Below are positions 27,458 through 40,496 of a stretch of DNA of 64,000 nt, one piece after another. Under the pieces are notes generated by a model. That model saw nothing but the letters and a program-made list of their open reading frames with translations, was not told where the DNA came from and ran no database searches. How positions within the stretch are numbered: position 1 is the stretch's first letter; the number at the start of each line of letters is the position of its first letter. Made by a program: the position numbers and the translations under genes. Source of the DNA: Trichomonas vaginalis G3 (lineage: Eukaryota; Parabasalia; Trichomonadida; Trichomonadidae); the NCBI RefSeq assembly GCF_026262505.1, contig NC_067205.1:4030001-4094000 (forward strand), given 5' to 3'.

Positions 27458-28692
27458 TTAGTTAATCAGCGATAAAATTGAATATGAAGGAATATGAGAA
27501 ATGCTAAGAAGATGTTGACACTGGTAGTTGATTAAATATTGGGAGATGCAAAAATTTTTCATTTGGTTGAATTTTTTTATCTCATTTTCTTCTTCAAAAT
27601 TATTTTCAATTTTATTTTTTGCTTCGCAAAGTCCTGTAGAAAGATGTGATAATTTGTTGTATAAATTGTTTATTGAGTATGTTATTGTTGCACTTGATGT
27701 TTGTCCATCATAATCACTATTAATGATTGTAGCTGAACTTGATGACCAAAAATAAAATGTTTGTGTACAATTATTATTTTTGATTGAACAAGATTCAAAT
27801 GTAACTGTTGCTTGATATAAATTAAAACAATATTGACTAGCATTGTTTCTAATGATATTACATAAATAAAATTGATGTGGACCAGTATTAAAAATAAAAA
27901 AGCATCTAGAGTTTGCTTTGTTATCAATGAAAGATGATTGACTGTGTTGTATTTCTGTTCTGAATAAATATCAAGTAAAACATCTTCATAACATTTGTTA
28001 TTTGTTATGTTATTTCGTGAATAACTAAGATTTCCGTATCTTAAATGATTAATTGAATCTCCTTTATCTATTTCTCCGCAATCAAAGACTGTTGAATCTT
28101 CAAAAATGTTTTTGTTGTTTGTATTTACCTGATATATATGAATATAAAAATACCTTCATATCCTGATTGTGATTGTATAGATTTGTGGCACATGTTCGAT
28201 AGATAACACAACTTCCTTTTAAGAAAACTGTTCGAGATGGAGTTTTTGTGCCATTGAATCCAGAAATAGAAATAAGAAGTTTTGTTTGATCATTGATGTC
28301 TATATAGACAACAACTTCTTTAAATTCATTGAATAAACATGTTGTAACATAATAATTTCCTTGTGTTGTTGGATTAAATTTTTCATTTTCAGTGTGTTTT
28401 TCAGTGATACTGAATTTTCATAAAAAGTGTCCAAGTGTCAAGACTTGGACCTGAATCGAAGAACTGTCTTAACAAATGTTTCATTTTCATACATTTCATA
28501 AAAATATTTGAATGAATTACTTCTAAAATTTCGTTTAGCGCAGAAAGGATTGTTTTTATTTAATATGGACATAATATTATTTAAGTGTAAAGATTGTGTA
28601 ATAAACAGAAATTCATCAAAAGTGACAACTCTCAATTTTTTGACATTTGTAAATTCTAAATTGAATGAGAAAAATGAAATAATACTAAGCAT
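27458..28692 (-). pseudogene. beta-helix protein 1 (unit 2), heavily broken
   Basis: Same gene as in unit 1 but no long frame survives. Small indels and substitutions cluster at about 28130-28225, and the junction hotspot reads TTCATATCCTGATTGTGATT. The 84-codon N-terminal piece is unchanged. Confidence 0.6.
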
Positions 28693-28767
28693 AATACAAT
28701 ATTCTAGATTTAATTATAATTAGGAAAAAGTTAGTTTTGAGAGTACTTTTCATAGGCATATAGAATG

Positions 28768-29213
28768 AAATCTTCTGAAAAATAATATCACATAAACTCA
28801 TATTATTTTCTAATATATAACTATTTTATATAAAAATCAAATTCAATGATCTTAAGGGTGCCCTATAGACGATAGACCACCCTCAGAAAAGCACTTTTAA
28901 GGTTATTATATTGAGAACTAGAATCCGGATAATCCATTCATTCGAGTTCTAATAAGGTTAATTTTGTGATGTTTACATTATCGTTATAGGGCACCCTTAA
29001 AAGCGAAGGATAAACCTCAAAATTTACGAATATAATGAGTGGGAATATTTCATATGGTTTTATGATAGATAAGCATTATATTCCCACTCATTATATTCGT
29101 AAATTTTGAGGTTTATCCTTCGCTTTTAAGATCATTGAATTTGATTTTTATATAAAATAGTTATATATTAGAAAATAATATGAGTTTATGTGATATTATT
29201 TTTCAGAAGATTT
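28768..29213. repeat. palindrome interrupted by a MITE (unit 2)
   Basis: Same palindrome as 22337-22637, with the left arm split by the 141-bp element at 28856-28996. The right arm is unchanged. Confidence 0.9.
28856..28996. mobile_element. 141-bp MITE with GGGTGCCCTATA inverted ends
   Basis: The element is absent from the same site in the other four units, which gives an exact empty site. Inverted ends are GGGTGCCCTATAGACGATA on the left and the complement of GGGTGCCCTATAACGATA on the right. It is flanked by TTAA on both sides where the empty site has one TTAA. The duplication could equally be read as TA with ends starting AGGGTGCCC, so it may belong to a piggyBac/Kolobok-like (TTAA) or Tc1/mariner-like (TA) family. 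There is no coding capacity. Confidence 0.9.
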
Positions 29214-29842
29214 TGTGTTCTTCTTCAAATTTTATTTTTTATTAAAAAGAATCTTTACAAAATATACATTTACTTAAATTAATATTTAAAAACGTGCTCT
29301 ATCAAAAGTTCCAAAAATTCAATATTTTAGCTTTTCTGAGGTGTCACTTTTGATGAATTTCTGTTTACAACAATTGTATAATTAAAATTGCGAAGACATT
29401 ATCTTTATCAAGGGATATATAATCCCTTGAAGTTGACAATCAAAACATTTTATGTCACTTTTTTGGTATTTTTTATAAAAATTTATGTTGGCATTTTTTT
29501 ATTTTCAAGATTTACAAGAATCTAAGAATTCATTCATATTTTACACTTCACACTCAATTACAATACAATTCTAATCATAAGAATAATCTTATCTGCGAAA
29601 GAAACTCAAACAAATTCTAATAATAGAGTAGAAGTTTTAAATACAAATACAAAACAACATCTACCAAACACACTTTAACTAGTAAGAATGAGTTTAATCT
29701 TAATTTTTCATTGTTTAATTGTGTTTTCGAATTGATGCATTTCTTGATAAACTTTATCGCATTGAAGTTTTCTCTAAAACAATAGGCAATCAAGAATAAC
29801 TGTTCTTTCGAATTTCTATCCTGAAAAGTGGACTGAGATATC

Positions 29843-30133
29843 TCTTTGGGCTTTGAAAGATATATTATCTATTTTTTGATTCTTTGATGACAGAAACACA
29901 AACTTCATGTCCACTAAATGTAACAACTTCTACTATCTGAAACATAATCATCAGATGTTCCACTACCAAAACATCATGAACCACCTCCTGAAGTTCTGAG
30001 GTTGTGTTAATCTCCTTTACAGAATTTATCATTATCAAGGTTGATGCCTCCCCCTGTATATGTTCATCCTTTACCTCTGCTTTGTGCGATGTTATATTCT
30101 TTTAATGATCCTATGGTATCTCCTTAATCTTTA
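29843..30133 (-). pseudogene. glycine-rich protein D remnant (unit 2)
   Basis: Same remnant as 23270-23560, with one C to T difference near its end. Confidence 0.5.
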
Positions 30134-31070
30134 GAGTCTGAATATATTGCATTTCAATATTAAATAAATAATTATATGAAAAAAATACAGATCATGAATA
30201 TGTTATTTAGCTAGTTTAAAAGAAGTCGATAATCAAATAATTGTTCAAAAAATTGAACTTTGTTTTTATAGAATCTTTTTCTATGACCGCTTGTTGCGTT
30301 AAAAAAGGTAGAAAATGAAGTATTAGATTTAGCTGAATCAGATGAAATTATGTAAAAATCATCACGCATTATACGTGCATATGATATGTTAATTGATTTA
30401 ATTTGAATTTTACCATTTTGCAAAAAAGTTTGAATCCATTGGTAAAATAATCTTTATATCCACTCTTGCTAATAAAACTATCATGAATAAAATTTTTAAA
30501 TTCGGATAAATGTGTTACATGAATGAAGCAATAAACACCGTAGTCATATTCACTATCAATTCTGGAAGAATAACTGCAAATTCGATCTTGAATAAATTCG
30601 CCTTCTTGAATATATGAAATACACCCACCATTTGCTGTGTTGCTGCAGTTATTAAAAAGTGTAGTTTCAATAAGAAATTTGATAGCAGTGTTGTTTGTTT
30701 CGAAAATGAACAGAACCTTGTGTATTTACCGAGTCAAAGTTATATCATAAGACAAATTACGGAAAGTGAACTCAAACAAAAAGTGACACAATGCATTTGC
30801 CAACCAAATAACTTTACAAAGCAAAAACTTAAATTACTTGTCAAGCTTACTATCTTATTTTAACAATTAAAAAATTAATTTTATTTTTATTTAAAAAAAT
30901 CATCTTATATCATCTGATATATATATATAACAGCATTAATATTTCAATGATTCACAAATCAACTTTTTCATTATTTTAAATAATTATAGAATATATACCG
31001 ACTTTTTGTACATAAATATTTTTAGATTCAATAATGATTTACGGTTTTTTTCAAAACTTATAATTTTCAA

Positions 31071-31290
31071 ATGAGTGGTAGAATCTTCGATTTAATTGAT
31101 TTAGAATGGTTAAATCAAGCTAATCAACAAATTCAAAGCGGTATTAACGTCGAAACCGTTCTCCAAAATGTCCTTTAACAGATGGAAGAATTCTTCCACA
31201 ATATCACATAAAACTTTTAAAAACGCTTCTTAATTTCAATCAAATTGAAATTCCAAAATTACGTACAGGTCCAAAACCAAAAGATCCACC
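31071..31290 (+). pseudogene. N-terminal transposase fragment of MULE-like element A
   Basis: An ATG opens 35 codons (MSGRIFDLIDLEWLNQANQQ then IQSGINVETVLQNVL) to a stop. The next frame continues at once with TDGRILPQYHIKLLKTL and RTGPKPKDPP before the satellite begins. This looks like the start of a Trichomonas MULE transposase carrying one single-base frameshift. Everything downstream has been replaced by hairpin satellite. The family assignment is supported by the C-terminal MULE-type fragment in the sister elements at 41502 and 45222. Confidence 0.6.
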
Positions 31291-31295
31291 ACAAT

Positions 31296-32705
31296 GTTAA
31301 ACTATTCAGACAAAGTTTCCCGCTGTTTGCGAAGGAATTGTTGGCTATGATGTACTGATTCATGATCAGTGCATCATAGCCAACAATTCCTTATACAAAG
31401 TTCAAAAACTTGGGTGCAATCAGTTCTGATTGCACCCAAGTTTTTGAACTTTCTCGAGGGAATGAAAGGGTAAGAGGTATACATTATGAATATATACCTC
31501 TTACCCTTCCATTCCCTCTCTGACAGCGGGAAACTTTGTCTGAATGTTAAACTATTCAGACAAAGTTTCCCGCTGTTTGCGAAGGAATTGTTGGCTATGA
31601 TGTTACTGATTCATGATCAGTACATCATAGCCAACAATTCCTTATACAAAGTTCAAAAACTTGGGTGCAATCAGTTCTGATTGCACCCAAGTTTTGAACT
31701 TTCTCGAGGGAATGAAAGGTAAGATGGTACATAGAATATATACCTCTTACCCTTCCATTCCCTCTCTGACAGCGGGAAACTTTGTCTGAATGTTAAACTA
31801 TTCAGACAAAGTTTCCCGCTGTTTGCGAAGGAATTGTTGGCTATGATGTACTGATTCATGATCAGTACATCATAGCCAACAATTCCTTATACAAAGTTCA
31901 AAAATTGGGTGCAATCAGTTCTGATTGCACCAAGTTTTTGAACTTTCTCGAGGGAATGAAAGGGTAAGAGGTATACATTAAATATATACCTCTTACCCTT
32001 CCATTCCCTCTCTGACAGCGGGAAACTTTGTCTGATGTTAAACTATTCAGACAAAGTTTCCCGCTGTTTGCGAAGGAATTGTTGGCTATGATGTACTGAT
32101 TCATGATCAGTACATCATAGCCAACAATTCCTTATACAAAGTTCAAAAACTTGGGTGCAATCAGTTTCTGATTGCACCCAAGTTTTTGAACTTTCTCGAG
32201 GGAATGAAAGGGTAAGAGGTATACATTATGAAAATACCTCTTACCCTTCCATTCCTCTCTGACAGCGGGAACTTGTCTGAATGTTAAACTATTCAGACAA
32301 GTTTCCCGCTGTTTGCGAAGGAATTGTTGGCTATGATGTACTGATTCATGATCAGTACATCATAGCCAACAATTCCTTATACAAAGTTCAAAAACTTGGG
32401 TGCAATCAGTTCTGATTGCACCCAAGTTTTTGAACTTTCTCGAGGGAATGAAAGGGTAAGAGGTATACATTATGAATATATACCTCTTACCCTTCATTCC
32501 CTCTCTGACAGCGGGAAACTTTGTCTGAATGTTAAACTATTCAGACAAAGTTTCCCGCTGTTTGCGAAGGAATTGTTGGCTATGATGTACTGATTCATGA
32601 TCAGTGCATCATAGCCAACAATTCTTATACAAAGTTCAAAAACTTGGGTGCAATCAGTTCTGATTGCACCCAAGTTTTTGAACTTTCTCGAGGGAATGAA
32701 AGGTA
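31296..32705. repeat. 247-bp satellite made of four consecutive hairpins, ~5.7 copies
   Basis: Copies start at 31296, 31546, 31792, 32037, 32283 and 32531. Each copy is a string of four palindromes with stems of about 20-28 bp and short loops: ATTCAGACAAAGTTTCCCGC, AAGGAATTGTTGGCTATGAT, GTTCAAAAACTTGGGTGCAA and GAGGGAATG(G)AAGGGTAAGA, each followed by its complement. Almost every base belongs to a stem. Frames of about 60-77 codons in it are shadows of the repeats. Confidence 0.95.
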
Positions 32706-33097
32706 AGAGATATCCATTTCCTTTCACTTCGTTCTCAATAATTAACTTATAAATTTTTAAAGCAAAAAAATCTGATTTTTTTTGACAAGTAAATATATAG
32801 GGAATTTATCCGACAAATAAGTGTCACTTTTTCGGTTCACCTCACTTTCCGTAACTCGTCTTACAACAGTTACATGATGAAACATGATAATTATATTCTC
32901 TTGCATCAAGCTTAGTACTTTGAAACTTACATTTTTCTTTAGCTAAATTTGTCGGGAAATATGAATCCCAAGCTTTTCGAATTTTCTTCCTTGGATCATT
33001 TTTGGTATAAAATTGTAGATCCTACATAATATCAATTAAAATATCTTTGTAAGATACAAGTAAAAAAATTAATGAGGATTAAAATAAGTTTTCCTTA

Positions 33098-34003
33098 TTG
33101 AATTATGATGTTTCAATAACACATAGATATGGAAAAAAGTATTATTTCTCATATCAATGTGAATCTCAAATATATTGTCCACCTTATAAAGTAAGAATTG
33201 AAAAAGGTTTATATCGATATGAACTTTGGGGAGCAGGACGAATTGGTGGTGGTGCATATGTGAGAGGAGATCGATATACATTCAAAACAGAAGAATTTTA
33301 TATTTTTGTTGGAGGTGTTGCTCAACATTCAAATGAATTATATGGCTATGGTGGTAATAACGGGGGAGGCAATAGTACTATTATTGGGATATATAATAAT
33401 GGCAAAAGAGGTATTGGCAGCGATGGATCTACAGACATTCGATTGAATATCTCAATTTTGAGATCAAGAGTAATTGTCAGCGGTGCTCCAGGAGGTGCTA
33501 TATATTATGATAAAATGGGATATGCAGGTGGATTAGTTGGACATAATGGAACACGTTTTGATGAATCAGATTCCATTATCGGAGAAGGCGCAAATCAAAC
33601 TTCAGGAGGAAAAGGACAATTCAATGGAGAATTTGGCATTGGAGCAAATTGTTCACCTGGAACATCAACAGATATGGCTGGTGCAGGGGGCGCTGGATGG
33701 TATGACGGTGGATCTGGATATCATTGGGATGAGGATAGCTCAGGGGGCGGAGGAAGCTCATATATTTCTGGTTTCAAAGGTTGTGAAAGCATTTCATATG
33801 ATTGGAGATTTGAAAATACAATAATGCTTAATGGAAGCCAACAATTTACAGAACCAGATGGAGCTATGAGTAGATTTGGTCATAAAGGAAGTGGTTTTTG
33901 CATCATCACTTGTATTGCAGATTTTATTTCATGTGAGAATCTTTGTTTTTATCAAAATAACATTATCATACAAATAACTTTTGTTTTTACATTGACGAAG
34001 TAG
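33098..34003 (+). pseudogene. glycine-rich protein A (unit 3)
   Basis: Full 301-codon frame as in unit 1, also starting without an ATG. Confidence 0.75.
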
Positions 34004-34306
34004 ACTTCAATAAAGTAATTAATTTTATTAAATTCAATTTTTTACGAATATTTTACAATTCCTCCGAAATTGGGCATTTGTATGATTTTTTTCGATAAGA
34101 AAGTAAAGAGAAATTAATGGTTATCTAAAAGGATGCAATCTCAATAACAATATTTATGTCACTTTTATAAATCTCAATTGAAATTTAGATAAGCATTGTG
34201 AGTATTGTTGCTTTGCATTTAAAATTGCATAGAAAGCTAGTATCCTCAATTATTGATTATCATTTTATATGAAAAATAACTGTGGAATGTTTTATTAAAA
34301 AGATCT

Positions 34307-35407
34307 TTAAGAAAGACTACAAGCATACATAATAGCATTACAATTAAAATGGATATAATGTAAACAATGACTAGTTAGAGGATAGTATGTTATAATTAGT
34401 TTTCCGTGTCCTTCCCATACACCTGACTCATGCTGAACATCGAAAAACTTGAACGATACAGAAGTATCATATGCATAACGATCTTGACCAATTTCTTCAT
34501 AGTTTTCGTCATAAAAAGTCAATTCTCCTTTCGGAAGAATTGCATTGTCTGACAGAACCCAAGAAGAAACTCCACCAGCACCACCATTATTGTGATGACT
34601 GCAAAAACCACCATACCACCCACCACCTGCACTTCCTCTGTCTGTGAATCCATGTGGTGTTTTGATTCCATATGGATTCTTCGAACCATCTGTGCGAGAA
34701 GATTCTCCTTGCCCAAAACTGAATCCAAAAGTAGAATTTGCGGATAAATTTTCAATATACATACAGTCTATATTAAATCTTTGCGCTTCGAGACCTCCTG
34801 CACCTCCGGAGCCGTCATCAGACTGTTGAAGTGTGCCACCACCGTTGTCAGAACCGCCTCCACCACCGCTAACAATTACACGATGAAAAAGGTCGTTTTT
34901 CTCAAATTTGACAGCGGTTTGGCCACCTCCTGATCCTGATGCGTAACCAGGAGAACTTCCACCACCACCATAACCACCTCGATTCATGCAAGATAAACTA
35001 AAAGATTTATAACAATTAGAATTTCTTTGATCAAAATATCCCATTCCTCAAATTGTAGCAAAAGCTTTCATTGGATGAAAAAGAACTGAGTAGCCAGAAA
35101 TATATGCACCTGCACCTCCAGTACTTGGTAATTGTTTGCAGACAGTATTTCCATTCACACGTTTAACTCTGTCTTGTGAAATACAGCTTCCATTGGGAAA
35201 TCGATATGATGGAACATGCCCACTGCCGCTGCCACCTGATGCACCATAAAGTTCAAACTTATAGATTCCAGGCTGCATTTCAAGAACATAATATGTGCAT
35301 TCATAATAGTTAACACATGGATATTCAAAAATGTAACTATTATTTTCATGTTTAACGTTAAGTTTTGCATCTTTTACACTTGAATTAAGAAGATATGACT
35401 TTATCAT
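34307..35407 (-). pseudogene. glycine-rich protein B (unit 3)
   Basis: Split by the shared in-frame TGA, otherwise open. Confidence 0.75.
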
Positions 35408-35637
35408 ATATTAAAGTTGTCATATTCGTTCATGACAAATTAAAAAATGATTTACTATTCAATTGGCATCTTTGTCTAGTTAATATCCCTTTGTAAATAC
35501 ATTTGTTTTATCAAAATTTACTATTGTCATTCTAATAAATCCTAATTGAAAATATTAATCTTAAATCACGCCATTATGAAATTGTTTTAGATCTTATTAA
35601 TACATTATAAAACTTTTCAAATTGTACTGAGTAATTC

Positions 35638-36137
35638 ATGACTGGAGCAAATAATTTTCGATATGGAAAATGTTCTATCCAAGATACAAGTAAAGTTTAT
35701 CAAAATTATTCTCCTATATGCCCACAATATCATGCAAATTCTTTTTATCCACGTAATAGCACTTATTATCCCACATATATCAAAATAAATTTAGATCCTG
35801 GAAAATATATATTTGAAGCATATGATTCTCAATGACAAGTCTATTAGTACTCTGATGGATATAGTGTATATGCAGAATCAACTATTACAATTTCAAGAAA
35901 TGTTGATATCTTTCTATTTATCGGATCTACAGGCAAAAATAATCTTTGCGGTTATAAACTGAGACTGATACAGGAAAAAACTTTGATAAAGGAATATTAT
36001 AGTCAAGTTTTCCTTCTAAAAGTGGTGGATGATATCTATATGGTGGTGAAACTAATCAACCAAGTGGGAGATCTGGATTTGTATATCCAACTGATCGATT
36101 GAAAACAGAAATTGGAAATATTAATTTATTATTAAAA
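35638..36137 (+). pseudogene. glycine-rich protein C, decayed (unit 3)
   Basis: Carries the extra A variant (65-codon frame), as in units 2 and 4. Confidence 0.6.
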
Positions 36138-36155
36138 ATTTGAAAATTAGTTTAT

Positions 36156-37394
36156 TTAGTTAATCAGCGATAAAATTGAATATGAAGGAATATGAGAAAT
36201 GCTAAGAAGATGTTGACACTGGTAGTTGATTAAATATTGGGAGATGCAAAAATTTTTCATTTGGTTGAATTTTTTTATCTCATTTTCTTCTTCAAAATTA
36301 TTTTCAATTTTATTTTTTGCTTCGCAAAGTCCTGTAGAAAGATGTGATAATTTGTTGTATAAATTGTTTATTGAGTATGTTATTGTTGCACTTGATGTTT
36401 GTCCATCATAATCACTATTAATGATTGTAGCTGAACTTGATGACCAAAAATAAAATGTTTGTGTACAATTATTATTTTTGATTGAACAAGATTCAAATGT
36501 AACTGTTGCTTGATATAAATTAAAACAATATTGACTAGCATTGTTTCTAATGATATTACATAAATAAAATTGATGTGGACCAGTATTAAAAATAAAAAAG
36601 CATCTAGAGTTTGCTTTGTTATCAATGAAAGATGATTGACTTGTTGTATTTCTGTTCTGAATAAATATCAAGTAAAACATCTTCATAACATTTGTTATTT
36701 GTTATGTTATTTCGTGAATAACTAAGATTTCCGTATCTTAAATGATTAATTGAATCTCCTTTATCTATTTCTCCGCAATCAAAGACTGTTGAATCTTCAA
36801 AAATGTTTTTGTTGTTTGTATTTGATGATGACATATATGAACATAAAAATACTCCTTCATATCCTGTTTAGTATAGATCTTGTGGCACATGTTCGATAGA
36901 TAACACAACTTCCTTTATAAGAAGAAACTGTTCGAGATGGAGTTTTTGTGCCATTGAATCCAGAAATAGAAATAAGAAGTTTTGTTTGATCATTGATGTC
37001 TATATAGACAACAACTTCTTTAAATTCATTGAATAAACATGTTGTAACATAATAATTTCCTTGTGTTGTTGGATTAAATTTTTCATTTTCAGTGTGTTTT
37101 TCAGTGATAACTGAATTTTCATAAAAAAGTGTCCAAGTGTCAAGACTTGGACCTGAATCGAAGAACTGTCTTAACAAATGTTTCATTTTCATACATTTCA
37201 TAAAAATATTTGAATGAATTACTTCTAAAATTTCGTTTAGCGCAGAAAGGATTGTTTTTATTTAATATGGACATAATATTATTTAAGTGTAAAGATTGTG
37301 TAATAAACAGAAATTCATCAAAAGTGACAACTCTCAATTTTTTGACATTTGTAAATTCTAAATTGAATGAGAAAAATGAAATAATACTAAGCAT
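36156..37394 (-). pseudogene. beta-helix protein 1 (unit 3), in three pieces
   Basis: Open pieces of 176, 70 and 114 codons replace the single 350-codon frame of unit 1. The two breaks are small indels at the two variable sites near 36640 and 36860, where the sequence reads GACTTGTTG and TTCATATCCTGTTTAG. Confidence 0.65.
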
Positions 37395-37469
37395 AATACA
37401 ATATTCTAGATTTAATTATAATTAGGAAAAAGTTAGTTTTGAGAGTACTTTTCATAGGCATATAGAATG

Positions 37470-37770
37470 AAATCTTCTGAAAAATAATATCACATAAACT
37501 CATATTATTTTCTAATATATAACTATTTTATATAAAAATCAAATTCAATGATCTTAAAAGCGAAGGATAAACCTCAAAATTTACGAATATAATGAGTGGG
37601 AATATTTCATATGGTTTTATGATAGATAAGCATTATATTCCCACTCATTATATTCGTAAATTTTGAGGTTTATCCTTCGCTTTTAAGATCATTGAATTTG
37701 ATTTTTATATAAAATAGTTATATATTAGAAAATAATATGAGTTTATGTGATATTATTTTTCAGAAGATTT
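37470..37770. repeat. 301-bp palindrome (unit 3)
   Basis: Same as 22337-22637, uninterrupted. Confidence 0.9.
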
Positions 37771-38401
37771 TGTGTTCTTCTTCAAAATTTTATTTTTTTA
37801 TTAAAAAGAATCTTTACAAAATATACATTTACTTAAATTAATATTTAAAAACGTGCTCTATCAAAAGTTCCAAAAATTCAATATTTTAGCTTTTCTGAGG
37901 TGTCACTTTTGATGAATTTCTGTTTACAACAATTGTATAATTAAAATTGCGAAGACATTATCTTATCAAGGGATATATAATCCCTTGAAGTTGACAATCA
38001 AAACATTTTATGTCACTTTTTTGGTATTTTTTATAAAAATTTATGTTGGCATTTTTTTATTTTCAAGATTTACAAGAATCTAAGAATTCATTCATATTTT
38101 ACACTTCACACTCAATTACAATACAATTCTAATCATAAGAATAATCTTATCTGCGAAAGAAACTCAAACAAATTCTAATAATAGAGTAGAAGTTTTAAAT
38201 ACAAATACAAAACAACATCTACCAAACACACTTTAACTAGTAAGAATGAGTTTAATCTTAATTTTTCATTGTTTAATTGTGTTTTCGAAATTGATGCATT
38301 TCTTGATAAACTTTATCGCATTGAAGTTTTCTCTAAAACAATAGGCAATCAAGAATAACTGTTCTTTCGAATTTCTATCCTGAAAAGTGGACTGAGATAT
38401 C

Positions 38402-38692
38402 TCTTTGGGCTTTGAAAGATATATTATCTATTTTTTGATTCTTTGATGACAGAAACACAAACTTCATGTCCACTAAATGTAACAACTTCTACTATCTGAA
38501 ACATAATCATCAGATGTTCCACTACCAAAACATCATGAACCACCTCCTGAAGTTCTGAGGTTGTGTTAATCTCCTTTACAGAATTTATCATTATCAAGGT
38601 TGATGCCTCCCCCTGTATATGTTCATCCTTTACCTCTGCTTTGTGCGATGTTATATTCTTTTAATGATCCTACGGTATCTCCTTAATCTTTA
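38402..38692 (-). pseudogene. glycine-rich protein D remnant (unit 3)
   Basis: Same remnant as in unit 1. Confidence 0.5.
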
Positions 38693-38770
38693 GAGTCTGA
38701 ATATATTGCATTTCAATATTAAATAAATAATTATATGAAAAAAATACAGATCATGAATATGTTATTTTAG

Positions 38771-39450
38771 CTAGTTTAAAAGAAGTCGATAATCAAATAA
38801 TTGTTCAAAAAATTGAACTTTGTTTTTATAGAATCTTTTTCTATGACCGCTTGTTGCGTTAAAAAAGGTAGAAAATGAAGTATTAGATTTAGCTGAATCA
38901 GATGAAATTATGTAAAAATCATCACGCATTATACGTGCATATGATATGTTAATTGATTTAATTTGAATTTTACCATTTTGCAAAAAAATGTTTCCGAATC
39001 CATTGGTAAAATAATCTTTATATCCACTCTTGCTAATAAAACTATCATGAATAAAATTTTTAAATTCGGATAAATGTGTTACATGAATGAAGCAATAAAC
39101 ACCGTAGTCATATTCACTATCAATTCTGGAAGAATAACTGCAAATTCGATCTTGAATAAATTCGCCTTCTTGAATATATGAAATACACCCACCATTTGCT
39201 GTGTTGCTGCAGTTATTAAAAAGTGTAGTTTCAATAAGAAATTTGATAGCAGTGTTGTTTGTTTCGAAAATGAACAGAACCTTGTGTATTTACCGAGTCA
39301 AAGTTACATGATGAAACATGATAATTATATTCTCTTGCATCAAGCTTAGTACTTTGAAACTTACATTTTTCTTTAGCTAAATTTGTCGGGAAATATGAAT
39401 CCAAGCTTTTCGAATTTTCTTCCTTGGATCATTTTTGGTATAAAATTGTA
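38771..39450 (-). pseudogene. beta-helix remnant 2 (units 3/4 junction)
   Basis: Same remnant as 23639-24319, with one extra single-base loss (CCCAAGC to CCAAGC) near 39402. Confidence 0.6.
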
Positions 39451-40496
39451 GATCCTACATAATATCAATTAAAATATCTTTGTAAGATACAAGTAAAAAA
39501 ATTAATGAGGATTAAAATAAGTTTTCCTTATTGAATTATGATGTTTCAATAACACATAGATATGGAAAAAAGTATTATTTCTCATATCAATGTGAATCTC
39601 AAATATATTGTCCACCTTATAAAGTAAGAATTGAAAAAGGTTTATATCGATATGAACTTTGGGGAGCAGGACGAATTGGTGGTGGTGCATATGTGAGAGG
39701 AGATCGATATACATTCAAAACAGAAGAATTTTATATTTTTGTTGGAGGTGTTGCTCAACATTCAAATGAATTATATGGCTATGGTGGTAATAACGGGGGA
39801 GGCAATAGTACTATTATTGGGATATATAATAATGGCAAAAGAGGTATTGGCAGCGATGGATCTACAGACATTCGATTGAATATCTCAATTTTGAGATCAA
39901 GAGTAATTGTCAGCGGTGCTCCAGGAGGTGCTATATATTATGATAAAATGGGATATGCAGGTGGATTAGTTGGACATAATGGAACACGTTTTGATGAATC
40001 AGATTCCATTATCGGAGAAGGCGCAAATCAAACTTCAGGAGGAAAAGGACAATTCAATGGAGAATTTGGCATTGGAGCAAATTGTTCACCTGGAACATCA
40101 ACAGATATGGCTGGTGCAGGGGGCGCTGGATGGTATGACGGTGGATCTGGATATCATTGGGATGAGGATAGCTCAGGGGGCGGAGGAAGCGAAACAATAA
40201 GAATTACCGAAAAAGTGACAAAACATCAAAAACAGGGAGGGGGTCTCAATTTTTATTACTTATATTATTTTACAATATTTATATAAATACTCTTTATAAT
40301 ATATTTTACTATAAAATTATACCTCAAATTCAAATATTTAAAATATTATTTACATAATTATCTCAAAATTATATTTTTATATATTATTTTCATATGTATA
40401 AATCATATAATCTATATCTATGCAAATCTCATCTAAAATTTTTTGAAACAAACCGCTACCATTTTATAATGGTCCATCTTAAATTCATCATAAATT

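Larger units (their letters stand above)
23823..30394. repeat. array unit 2 (6572 bp)
   Basis: As unit 1 plus a 141-bp MITE in the palindrome. The beta-helix 1 gene of this unit is more divergent than in the others, with several changes at about 28130-28225. Gene-free stretches correspond to those of unit 1; nothing further seen. Confidence 0.95.
30743..32867 (+). mobile_element. MULE-like element A with hairpin-chain satellite
   Basis: The insertion is exact relative to the other units. Imperfect inverted ends share TAAGAC, TTACGGAAAGTGA and AAAAAGTGACAC. It is flanked by AGTTA on both sides (30738-30742 and 32868-32872); a longer 9-11 bp duplication with mismatches is possible but not clear. 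Contents in order: left end, AT-rich spacer, N-terminal transposase fragment (31071-31290), five to six copies of a ~247-bp hairpin satellite (31296-32705), right end. It lacks the rest of a transposase and should be non-autonomous. Confidence 0.75.
30211..33017 (-). pseudogene. beta-helix remnant 2 (units 2/3 junction), split by a transposon
   Basis: The remnant reads 30211-30742, is interrupted by the element at 30743-32867, and resumes 32868-33017. A few extra single-base losses occur near 30425-30435. Confidence 0.6.
30395..38954. repeat. array unit 3 (8560 bp)
   Basis: Contains a 2.1-kb MULE-like element inserted in beta-helix remnant 2. Otherwise collinear with unit 1. Confidence 0.95.

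Noticed and set aside
31290-32727. Frames of 60-77 codons inside the hairpin satellite
   Set aside because: They arise from the repeat unit, differ with its indels and have no coding character.
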